A DNA stretch of 64,000 bases from positions 744,001 to 808,000 of the forward strand of contig JADCRB010000104.1 in the NCBI GenBank assembly GCA_021464245.1. The letters are read 5' to 3'. The position numbers and the translations under genes were made by a program. A model generated the notes under the pieces. It made no database searches and was not told where the DNA came from. It saw nothing but the letters and a program-made list of their open reading frames with translations. Positions 23,843 to 35,738 of this stretch are shown piece after piece (positions within the stretch are counted from its first letter, which is position 1; every line of letters starts with the position of its first letter). Origin of the DNA: Carallia brachiata (lineage: Eukaryota; Streptophyta; Magnoliopsida; Malpighiales; Rhizophoraceae).

Positions 23843-24027
23843 GAGTAATACTAAATATCTTAAAAATCATGCCATGAAATATTTTAAAATATGTAATTAT
23901 AAAAAAAAAATCATTAATTTTTTTCTTTTTTAAATTTGACGGTATTAAAAAAATTAACGATTTTTTTCTATAATTATACATTTCAAAATGTTTTATGACA
24001 CGAATTTCGGGATGTTTAGCATTACTC
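23843..24027. mobile_element. Mutator-like MITE, 185 bp, with empty site in copy A
   Basis: Nearly the whole element is an inverted repeat: left GAGTAATACTAAATATCTTA, reverse complement of right GAGTAATGCTAAACATCCCG. Arms are about 80 bp. It is flanked by a perfect 9-bp direct repeat AATAAAATT (23834-23842, 24028-24036). Copy A has CTCTAATAAAATTGATGTG uninterrupted. The 9-bp duplication points to the Mutator superfamily. Insertion lies 3' of gene B near a polyadenylation-like signal. Confidence 0.85.
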
Positions 24028-24087
24028 AATAAAATTATGTGAAAAAGTGAGAAAATATTGAATAGTCACCTCATCTTCCAGATTCCC

Positions 24088-24090
<3 letters not shown>

Positions 24091-24153
<63 letters not shown>
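24091..24153. repeat. (TA)n microsatellite
   Basis: About 31 uninterrupted TA units, ending the homology with copy A. Shorter AT/TA runs lie at 41818-41875, 50676-50697, 51198-51222 and 53326-53350. Confidence 0.95.
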
Positions 24154-24155
<2 letters not shown>

Positions 24156-25325
24156 ATTGAGATTAATAGGGAGTTGCAAATGTCCCCAAGAAACCTTAGT
24201 GGTTAAAAGTCTACCTCAACCTTAAATCCTTCATGTTATAAATCATGGGAGCATATATACAGTAAATAATGAAAAAGATGAATGAGGGATAAGTAATCAA
24301 GAAGTCCTAAAACTTTGAAGATTTTTACAATTTAGTTTTAAATTTTTTTAATTTTTCAAATCAATTTTAAAATTTTAATTTTCATTCCATATAAGTCCTT
24401 TTTTTATGTAAGAATTGGTTTTAGTTTAATCTAACTAAAACTATATAAATATTTAAATATATCCAAAAAAAATACATAAATATGTTAATGCACGAATTTT
24501 ATTGAATTTCTTTTCTTTCCCCAACATATAAAAAGAAAAAACCATAAATTTTTATTACAGGAATTTATGAGTTTTGCCTTTCATATGTGAAAGAAAAAAA
24601 ATATAGCGAAACAGGCACGTGAACATATTTATGTTTTCTTTAAGTTATATTTGAGTGTGTTTGTTTTCATGTTATTTCAATTAGATCAAACTATTGATTT
24701 ACTGGTTTGGTCAAATTCTATCACAAAACAACTCCTATGTAATAAAATTAAAGGTTATGACTGATTTTAAAACTCAAAACCATATAAGATTCAATTGTAA
24801 AAATCTCTAAAGATTTAGTATTTATTATGACCTTATCACAGGAAGATGAAGATCCATATTCCAAGGAACCAAAATAGTAAGTCACTAAATGTGATGGGAG
24901 GATATGGCTAATGGGATTTAGAAAAGTGGACTTGAATTTGGTATTAAAGTGCAACAAAATATTGCTACCGAACTCTTTTCCTTCCATGGAAAAAACAAGA
25001 CCGACTTCAGCTATCTTATTTGATTATATCTGCTTTTTTTTTTTTTTTTGAAAAAATATTGTTATGCTGAATTTTTTTGTATAAGATTGATAATTTTTTA
25101 CAACAGCCAACAAAATTAATAATATTTGTAATGAAAAAATAATAATTTTTAATTTTTATTGTAAAAATAATTAATTTTATTACAATCTAAGATACCGATC
25201 AAAATACTAAAATTCTGCATATGTATTGTGCTCTTTGTGTATGTAATTTAAAGCCATTGAATGAAAAACATGGAAACATAGAGCCAAACTTGGTAATGTC
25301 ATAGTTTCATTTTATCTCTCAACAT
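24154..25325. other. AT-rich spacer upstream of the 25383 gene
   Basis: No gene seen. The minus-strand frame at 24748-24987 has no recognisable motif. Poly-A and poly-T runs are frequent. Confidence 0.5.
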
Positions 25326-25333
25326 TATAAATA
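25326..25333 (+). promoter_or_regulatory. TATA box of the 25383 BBE-like pseudogene
   Basis: TATAAATA in AACATTATAAATAAGAC, the same core promoter arrangement as genes A and B, followed by the conserved CTTGGAGAA phrase. The core promoter therefore remains intact although the reading frame is broken. Confidence 0.55.
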
Positions 25334-25382
25334 AGACGGCTCTTGGAGAAACTATCACCAATATCCTAAAAAGCTAGTAAAC

Positions 25383-26972
25383 ATGAGTTCTTGGAGCTTT
25401 GGAACGTTGCCTCTAATCTCTGTTACTCTCCTCCTTTCACTTCCATTGGCAATTTTGGCTGACAGCCAAGAAAATTTTGTCCAGTGCCTTTCTAAAGACG
25501 CCACCATTTCCCCATTGCTTTACACCCCCAATAGCCCCAACTATTCATCTGTTTTGCAGTTCTCTCTAAGAAACTCAGTATTCAACACCTCTACCACCCC
25601 AAAACCCCAAGTGATTGTCACACCAACTAATATTTCTCAAGTTCAAGCTGTCATTCTTTGTTCGAAAAAAACTGGCCTTCGATTGAGAGTTAGAAGTGGA
25701 GGCCATGATTTTGAAGGTCTTTCCTACGTTTGTCGATTCCCATTTGTCATCCTTGATCTCATCAATCTTGCAGAAATCAATGTTGATGTTGCAAACAAGT
25801 ATGCATGGGTTCAAGCTGGTGCATCTGTAGGTCAACTTTACTACAGAATAGCAGAAAAAAGCAAAACTCTGGCTTTCCCAGCTGGAGTTTGCCCAACTAT
25901 TGGAGTTGGTGGGCATTTCAGTGGTGGAGGCTATGGCTTTTTGCTGTGAAAATATGGCCTTTCAGTAGACAATATAATTGATGCACAATTGGTTGATGTG
26001 AATGGCATAATCCTCAATCGTGCTTCAATGGGAGAGGATCTATTTTGGGCTATTCGTGGGGGCGGAGGGAATACCTTTGGAGTTGTGATCGCATGGAAAA
26101 TAAGATTGGTTCCGGTTCCAGCTACCGTGACTGCATTCAAAGTCAAGCGAACCTTGGAGCAAAATGCAACCCGGATAGTGAACCGGTGGCAATACATAGC
26201 CGATAAGTTCAAAAAAGATCTGTTTGTTAGGATCACGGTCTCAAGGGTCACCTCTAGTGCAGGAAAGACAACAATACAAGCCGAATTCCAATCCTTGTTT
26301 CTTGGTGGGGTTGACAAGCTTCTTCCACTGATGCGGAAGAGATTTCCTGAGCTCGGTTTGCTGAAAAAAGATTGCAATGAGATGAGTTGGATACAGTCCG
26401 TCCTTTTCATATATGGATTGCCAATTAACTCTACGAAGGTTTTACTAGACCGAGCTTCTTCATTCAGCAGCTTTTACAAAATAAAGTCTGACTATGTGAA
26501 CAAACCTATGCCTGAAGCTGCAATTGAAGGGATATGGAAATTGTTTTCTCAGGTCGACGCAGGTGGAAATCCTCAATTAGTCCTCACTCCGTACGGAGGA
26601 GTAATGAGTGAGATCTCAGAGTCGAGCATTCCATTCCCTCATCGAGCTGGAAACATTTACAAAATTCAGGAATTGATTTATTGGACTGACGAGAGCAATG
26701 CAGCAGCCTCTGGATACCTGCACTGGTCGAGACTATTGCACAAATACTTGACTCCCTACGTTTCTAGCAATCCTCGAAAGGCATATCTCAATTACAGGGA
26801 CCTTGATATTGGAAGGAACGATCAAGATGGAAACGCAACTTATGATCAAGCCAGGATTTGGGGTGTAAAATATTTTAATAACAATTTTGACAGATTGGTG
26901 CTTGTGAAGATTAAGTTTGATCCCACCAATTTCTTCAGAAATGAGCAGAGTGTACCACCAGAGTTACCGTGA
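25383..26972 (+). pseudogene. BBE-like gene with one nonsense codon
   Basis: Full-length (529 codons plus stop) relative of genes A and B, with a signal peptide (1-26), His108 in RSGGHDFEG, Cys170 in CPTIGVGGH and the complete C-terminal domain (YLNYRDLDIG, FFRNEQSVPP). The frame is interrupted only once: codon 189 is TGA (25947-25949) in GFLL-stop-KYGL, where genes A and B have CGA (Arg). This is a single C-to-T change at a CpG, typical of methylcytosine deamination. Translation would stop after the second flavin-attachment motif, giving an inactive 188-aa product. Everything downstream is still open, so the loss is recent, polymorphic or an assembly error. Ile173 at the oxygen gate differs from the Val of A and B. 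The TATA box is conserved. Confidence 0.9.
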
Positions 26973-27313
26973 CACTGATTACAAGATATAATGTAGGACC
27001 TTCAATAATAAAATTTTAATATGATCATCAGACAATTGCAAACAGGTCTGTAGACCTGATTCTATGACCTCGATGTCATATATTCGAGTCCCGGAAAACA
27101 GCTATAAACATTCAATTTATAAGTTTTATTAACAAAGGACGGATAAGTATGATAAAATAAGAGTTACAAAGATTTCCAAACCCAAAAATCTCCGCCAAAA
27201 AGGCAATCAAGCATATAATCCTTATGGTTGGTGGAAGGCAACTCCACAGATTAATTTTCTATTACAAACAATTGAACTATATTTGCTTAATTGCTAATGA
27301 AAATCTTCTCTGC
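26973..27313. other. Intergenic gap between convergent BBE-like pseudogenes
   Basis: 3' flank of the plus-strand gene (AATAAAATTTTAA near 27010) and of the minus-strand pseudogene. A stretch at 27042-27110 with ATTCGAGTCCC, like a tRNA B box, may be a SINE remnant. Confidence 0.35.
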
Positions 27314-28142
27314 CTACTTTGGAAGAGTAGGAATGCTCTGCTCATTCCTGACGAAATTTTCCGGATCAACGGCAGTCTTCACTTTCACCAACCTATCAAA
27401 ATTCTCTTTGAAATACTTAATCCCATAAACTCTATCTTGCTGGTAGTTATTGTTGCTCATCACACCAATGTCAAGATCCCTGTAGCTCAAAAATGAACGC
27501 CCGGGGTCCTTGGACACAAATGGAGTCATGAAATTGTATAGGCTCCTTATCTGAGACATACAATTCTGATCTGCTGCACTTCCTGGTTCATCCCATGTCA
27601 TAGAATACCGGATCATATACAAATTCCCAGCTCGGTGCGGAAATGGAGTATCTGAAGCAGGAATTCGATCCATTTTCCCACCATAAGAATTGAAAACCAA
27701 TCCTGTGTTCCCTAAATCAATCATCTGTTTCCAAATCAAGTTCAGCCCATCTTGGGAAATCGCGGTCTGAACGTAATCCGATTTCCTCTTCAGGAAATTG
27801 GTTGAGCCAGGTTCTCTGTCAAGCAGATGTTCCATTGCCGTATCTCCACCACAACATTGACTCAATCCAACTCATTTCCGAACAATCTGCTTTCTTCAGT
27901 CCCAGTTCAGGAAAATCCTTCCCCAACAAGGCAACAACGCTGTCAGCATTTCCTAAATACTCTGCCAAGATTGTAAATCTCATAGTCCTCTGACCGCTCC
28001 TGGTCCTTGATGTCACGGGCTGCAAATGCATCCTCATGAACAGATTCTCATCCTTCTTTGCCGCAACAGTCTGCCACTCATAAACAACATTAGTAGCAGA
28101 AACTGCCGCATTCTCAGCAAGATACCTCTCCACTTTAAAGAT

Positions 28143-28643
28143 GGGATAAGTATTTTTTTAATCCTAAATCTTTAGATTTTTTTACGTTTGAGTCCTAAAC
28201 CTTTTTGATATTTCATTTGAGCCTTAAACCTTTTGATTTTCTACCAAATCAGTCCCTCTGTTTAACAAAAGTGATCAATCTATTAAAAAATAATTTTAAC
28301 TTTACAAAAAATTATTTAAAAAAGATTAAATATATGAATTGAATGTCTTTTCTATAAAAAAAATATGCATATTGCCTATTTAATTCGTATATTTGTTGAT
28401 TAAAGAAATATTTAATATGCATATTTTGTTGATGAAAAAAATATTTAACTCATGTAGTTAAGCTTTTTTAAATGATTTTTATTAAATTAAACTCACTTAT
28501 TAATAGATTGACTACTTTTCGTAACTTAAAGGACTGATATAGTAAAAAATTAAAAGATTTAGGACTCAAATGAAATGTTAAAAAGGTTTAGAACTCAAAC
28601 GTAAAAAAACCTAAAGGTTTAGGACCCCAAAAATACTTATCCC
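28143..28643. mobile_element. Mutator-like MITE, ~500 bp (copy 1)
   Basis: Ends GGGATAAGTA...TACTTATCCC with long inverted arms containing TTTAGGACTCAAA / TTTGAGTCCTAAA motifs. Flanked by a perfect 10-bp direct repeat CTTTAAAGAT (28133-28142, 28644-28653). A 9-11-bp duplication is typical of Mutator elements. A very similar 500-bp copy lies at 50698-51197. Non-coding. Confidence 0.85.
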
Positions 28644-28665
28644 CTTTAAAGATAGTGACCGTCTA

Positions 28666-30173
<1,508 letters not shown>

Positions 30174-30869
30174 CCTTCCTGTCGAGAAGCTTGCCATTAA
30201 TATCAACAACTTGAGCATCCAGAACATTATCCACGGTCAATCCAAACTCCCTCATCAAACTACCATAACCACCACCACCAACGTGTCCCCCAACGCCAAC
30301 CGTCGGGCACATCCCGGCAGGAAAGCCGAGAACTTTACTGGCCTGAGAAATCCTGCAGTAAAGCTCACCGAGTGTCGCGCCTGTCTGGACCCAAGCAAAC
30401 TGGTCCTTAGCATCCACTTCAATAGACCCCATATTAAACATGTCAAGCAGGAAGAAGGGTACATCGGAAACGTAAGAAAGTCCATCATACTCATGTCCGC
30501 CGCTTCGGTTTCTGAGCTGGTAGCCAACCATCTTGGCGCAGACCACGGTGGCCTGAACATGAGTTATGTTTTGTGGGGTTATAATAAGGAGTGGCTTCGT
30601 GGCTGCAGAGGTTGTAACGAGAGTTTCGAAAGTAAGCCCCCAAAACTGAATTGTAATTAGATGCTTTGTTGGTCTGTGAGATTACAAGGCTTGAGATTTT
30701 TTTGTCTTGTGGGCTTGTGTTGTTTTCCAAGCATTGCAAGAAGGTTTCACAGACTTGACCGTCCGCAGCACCAGCAGGTGTGCATTGGAAAGATGAGAAA
30801 TTGAGAAGAAAGACGAAAGAATAATCGAAAGTTTTAATCTTGCCACTTGGGTTTGGTCCGAGGTTACTG

Positions 30870-32414
30870 CTTAGGTCCCCTTTTTTTTCTGTTTTTTTGG
30901 TTGCTGGTGATCCTTTTATTCGATGTGATGGTATTAGAATCGTATATATGGTTTCTCACAATTGATAATAAGAGTCGGAGAAAAACAATCACTCATTTTT
31001 ACTCTTAAACTAGCAGTCATTAAAATAAAGAGTGGTGAAAAAAACAGAGGGAATTCTTTCTGGTTTTTCTGATCCTCGGATTCGGAAATTCAGGATTTTT
31101 TTTTTTATTGATTAAAAGAATGTGAATACATATTTTTTAAATTTTAAATTGTAGTTTTAAAATTGCATTAAGTTGAATTAGATTTAGGTTCCATTTTTGA
31201 GTTAGCCCAATAAGCCCAGTAAAAAAAACTATGTATGCCACGATGAATCTTACATAGCATTGTTAGGTGTTGCCTACATTAGTCATCTTGACACAACAAT
31301 GCGCAACACAGCAGGTCAGACGGATTCCATTACGTGTCCATGGAAAAAAAAAAGTATACTTTGGAACAAAAATGTTTGACTTTTTACTCGGTAAACTGTT
31401 AAATTAAAATAAAATTTTATTTTTTGACAATTGTAGTAATATTTTGTAAAATAACAAAATAAAACTATAAAATGTATTTTTTTCATATTTTATTAAAATT
31501 GTTACAGAAACACAAAGAGTTGTTGCAATTTGATGCAACAATTGAGCATAAATTCCGGCAAAATTAGCATAGATAATGATAGAATAGATTTGTTGTAAAA
31601 GAATTCTAGGACTACCAAATGATTACTTCTAAAAGGTCGTAATAGATTTGTTAAAACCACAAAGCTCAAGACTATCCTTTTATGTTAACTAATAGGAAAA
31701 TTTTGGCAGTTTTTAATAATTTTAAATTAATTATAAAGTAATATGAATCGTTAAATAATTAAATTCATAAAAATAAAATAAAAAATAGATAAACTGTCGG
31801 AATCATTAAATAAAATTATATTACTATTTAAAATTACTATTCTAAGATCACCTACTATTACTCTAACCTATAATATTAAAGAAAGTTGATATCTTTGAGA
31901 TGCCCGGCTTCCCTCTTGGAGTGTTCAGACATAAAATCTTGGTACACTTGTCTAACCAAAAGGGGCAGGATTTAGAAGGACATTAATTAATGGCGTCAAA
32001 CATGGCCAGCATACTCATTTCAGCGAAAAAAACGTTAAATATGGCCGCTCTCTAGATTTCCTCTGCTGATTTAGGCATCAAAGTACTAATGACAGAAACA
32101 ACTTTTGACTCTCCGCATTCGTACTTTGTCTTACAGGTATTAGACACCGATCAATTATCCTCGATCCGATACTTCTATTTAAGCTGAACTTGGTACCTTT
32201 TGATGATGATTTCCTTCGTCTCTACCTCTACTCATTTCTTAATGGGGGGCAATAACTTGACTGAGGTCACAGAAGCAATCACATCTACACGCCCAAGAGT
32301 TCTGCATGACCACCAAGGCCAGCAAAATTTGAAATCCGGGAGACACCAGGTTTTTCTGTAGAAGGATTGGCTGCCATGAATGAATGAATAATATAAAAAC
32401 AGTTGATCATCGCA
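30870..32414. other. AT-rich spacer
   Basis: No gene or terminal repeats recognised between the BBE-like pseudogene and the ABCE relic. 31080-31860 is AT-rich; 31900-32280 has a more even composition and may be 3' flank of the former ABCE gene. Confidence 0.45.
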
Positions 32415-35234
32415 TCAATCATCCAAGTAATAATATGAACCGGCAGCTTTCTGCTCCCTGTCCTTAGTTGAGTCCAATTTGTTGATCCTTGGACGATAAT
32501 TAGTAGGATCCCGTCTAAAAGTGATATCCAGGTTCTGCATGAAGAACAGGAAAAAAAAAGGCATGAGTTAAACATCACATGAAAAAAGAAGCGAGTAATT
32601 CCGGTTGACAATGACTGGGGAGAACTTGCCGCACAATCCACAGATGGCTTTCCCTCAAACACAACTACTCTATCAGCAAGGTAAGTTGCCATTATGAAAT
32701 CATGTTCCACCACAAATGCAGTTTTCTTTGCATGGAGGATAAACCTCTTTATGACTTTTGAAGCAACAATACGTTGCTCAGAATCAAGTTATGCACTTGG
32801 TTCATCAATCAGATAAATGTCTGCAGGCTACATTATAAAAAAAAAATACACGTAAATCAAAGCTGAAGTAAACGTTAAAAATTAATCAAATAAAAAACTA
32901 TGGGAATCAACTTAAAGTAGAAGAGGAACAGGAAATGGCAGATTTTGTGAGTACTGTCAAGAGTCATTTTGATAGGATTGGTGTTGTCATGACTCATTTT
33001 GATGGGATTAGTATCATTACGAGCTTCTACCTAAAGCCTTCTGACTTATGCAATTTTTATGAATGCAGTGTTTCAACTTCTATATAGCAGAATTGTCCAT
33101 GCAAAGTGTGATGCTTTCTTTCTTAGCAGTGATTCTCAAAACCCTATCAACCCGAGCCTAGTCGGTTTACTGTGTTTCTTTCAGATCCCTTAGTTCAACT
33201 CCATAAAACTAAACAAAGCAACTTGTTCTTCAATGATAATTTGCAAAGTTCCTAAGTTTCCAAAGCCTTCCTGTAATGCTTATTAGTCTAGCAGTCTACC
33301 CTTAGCCATTCTGCATGACATCTTCAACACTAATTATCCCACAGGCAATTCTTCAATGATGATTGTATGCACAACGCAAAATGTATTATGCCTCATGCAT
33401 ACCTTAGCAGTAGAATCAAAGGAAAAAGAATCTTTTCTATACAAACTAGTATAATTGATGAAATCATTGACAATGCAGGCTATTAGGTGCCTTCAATCAG
33501 ACAAAAAAGGACGAATCAGAAGACATGAAATCAAAATGATTTACCTTTCCAGGCCAGAGACACAATGCAACTCTCTGCTGCTCTCCACCAGATAGATTAA
33601 CTACTTCTTGATCCATTACTTGTTCAATAAGAAGTGGTTTCATTACATCTGAAACAAACTGAGGATTCATGTAAGAATTGCATATTTTTTTACGTAGCAA
33701 GTTTCTGACAGTCGATGGAAACTTAGGAATCTCCTGGGGTTTGTAAGAAACATTAAACTCAGGTATCTTCACATCAGAACCCGCAACAGCGTCAGGTTTC
33801 GGTAAACCAACCTGCATAATAGATGTACACTATTGTCAAGAGCAAGGTATATTTTTGTCACAAACAATAAAATCGGAGATGAATGAATAGATGTACCAGC
33901 ATATGGATGAAAGTTGTCTTTCCTGTCCCATTCTCACCTAGCATTACTATGATCTGAGAATCAGTGAATTCACCCTCATCCACCAGAATTGCCCTGAATT
34001 TTAGTCATTGTTGGATATTTATATTGTGCATATGTTTTAATATCCTCGGCTCTCTCCTGTGGAGTCTCAGCAACCTAGAGAAGGAAACAATTTTAGAAAC
34101 AAGCAACAACATATTGGAAGCAAGTGAAGCAATCACAAGACTCGGGCCAATTTACCTTGAAGGTCAATGACTCATCTCGGAATCGTAAATTCTCTGTGGG
34201 CACAAATCCATCCAAGAATATATTGATACCTTCTCTGACTGAAAAGGGCCAGGTCACAACCCCATATGCACCAGGCTTTCCATATAGACAGCAAATGAAG
34301 TCGGATAAGTAATCCAGGACATTGAGGTCATGCTCCACAACAATTACATAACTGTGACAAAATTTGCGTAGTTAAAATTCCACGGTATGTTCACAAAAGG
34401 GCTGAGTAATAATGCGATAAAGGAGAAGGCCAAACCTGTTAGGCCTGAGCAAGGATCGGATAACTCGGGCTGCTTTAAGCCTCTGTTTGACATCAAGAAA
34501 ACTTGAAGGTTCATCAAACATATATATGTCTACATTCTGCTTGCAGCAACGGCAATAGCAAACCTCTGGAGCTCACCATCTGACAAATGATCAATGTTTC
34601 GATCTAGAACCTGGTTTAGCTCAAGTTCAGAACACAGCTCTGCCTTCATCCCTCTCCCATCAAGCTGGTCTAGCAGCTCTCCTACGTTGCCTTGAAAATG
34701 TTTGCGGAGGTGCTTGATATACTGTGGCTTTATGACAGCCTGTTGAAGGTTAAATGTGTCTTTAGCTGGAAGATGATTACTATAACAAATCTCGGGTAAC
34801 AGATTCATGACAGCAGATTTAGGAAGTCCTAAAGTACAATAACCATGAAGTGAGTGTACAACACCAAACTCAGAAAGTTATAGAAACACCGAAATATAAG
34901 TCACATGAAGGCAATTCCCAACAGTCACAAGCAAAGCAAGGCAACCTTAAATGCTGTCAGAAGCTGACCAAATCATACAATTGAAAGCCAACTTATACAC
35001 TGTAGAAGACGATTTGCAAGACCAACCAAGTACTATGTCTCCAATGTTGAGAAATCTAACTAATATTCATTTGTATCCCCTTCAGTGCAGTTCTTCTGGT
35101 GTATTAACCACAATGCTTCTTCTTCACATGTCACACAACTACATCGAATTGCAAGTCACTCTTTAACCCTTCAACCATTGCCCATACCGTGATTCTTTCT
35201 TATCTATTACATCTCTTAAAATTCATTTCACAAG

Positions 35235-35738
35235 TGTTGGTGTAGAAGCAGAAGACCAGCACACAAGCTGCAGAATTTGATGGTTCTGCAGAATCAAGGC
35301 TACTGCAACTTCAAGAAAAAAAAGAAAAAAACACCCGTGAAAGAGAGAAGAGAGATATTTCTGCAAAAGTGAAAAAGTTGCCTTTCCATTAGCATTCAAA
35401 CTATATGTAAAGTATTACAAAAGGAGTACATAAAGTACAATAGACCATGCTTCAAGAACAAGCAGCCATACTCATTGTACTTAAACAAGAGATACAAGCT
35501 ATTACCTAATCCCACTTAGATACATAACTTGTTCTAAGAGAAACATTACAATAAGCCAAAATATGCTAAGCTGACAGCATTGCAATAAAAAGAAAAAGTT
35601 CAGATACAACAAGGAGATTAAAATTGAACATCCAATTGACTGCTGGAAGGAGTGCATTGCTGCTCAAAGCTGGAACTTTAATGACTTCATTCCACTGCAA
35701 TTCATAATGTTCAAGGCCAATCTCTGTTAACATCTTCA
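35235..35738 (-). repeat. Copia 3' LTR
   Basis: TG...CA termini on the element strand (TGAAGATGTTAAC ... CTACACCAACA), 504 bp. The first three bases, TGA, also serve as the stop codon of the final pol frame. Confidence 0.9.

Larger units (their letters stand above)
17086..24090 (+). repeat. Segmental tandem duplication, copy B
   Basis: Collinear with 6200-11580. Compared with A it carries a solo LTR (17136-17573), a Tourist-like MITE (19397-19676), ~620 bp of other sequence absent from A (19677-20298), and a small MITE (23843-24027). The gene and its ~700-bp promoter are the best conserved part; upstream non-coding sequence differs more. The direct orientation and the ~11-12 kb offset indicate tandem duplication. 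Confidence 0.85.

Noticed and set aside
32285..32713. 142-aa minus-strand frame as a separate gene
   Set aside because: It is an ABCE exon ([17 protein letters not shown]) read through an intron and past it; part of the ABCE pseudogene.
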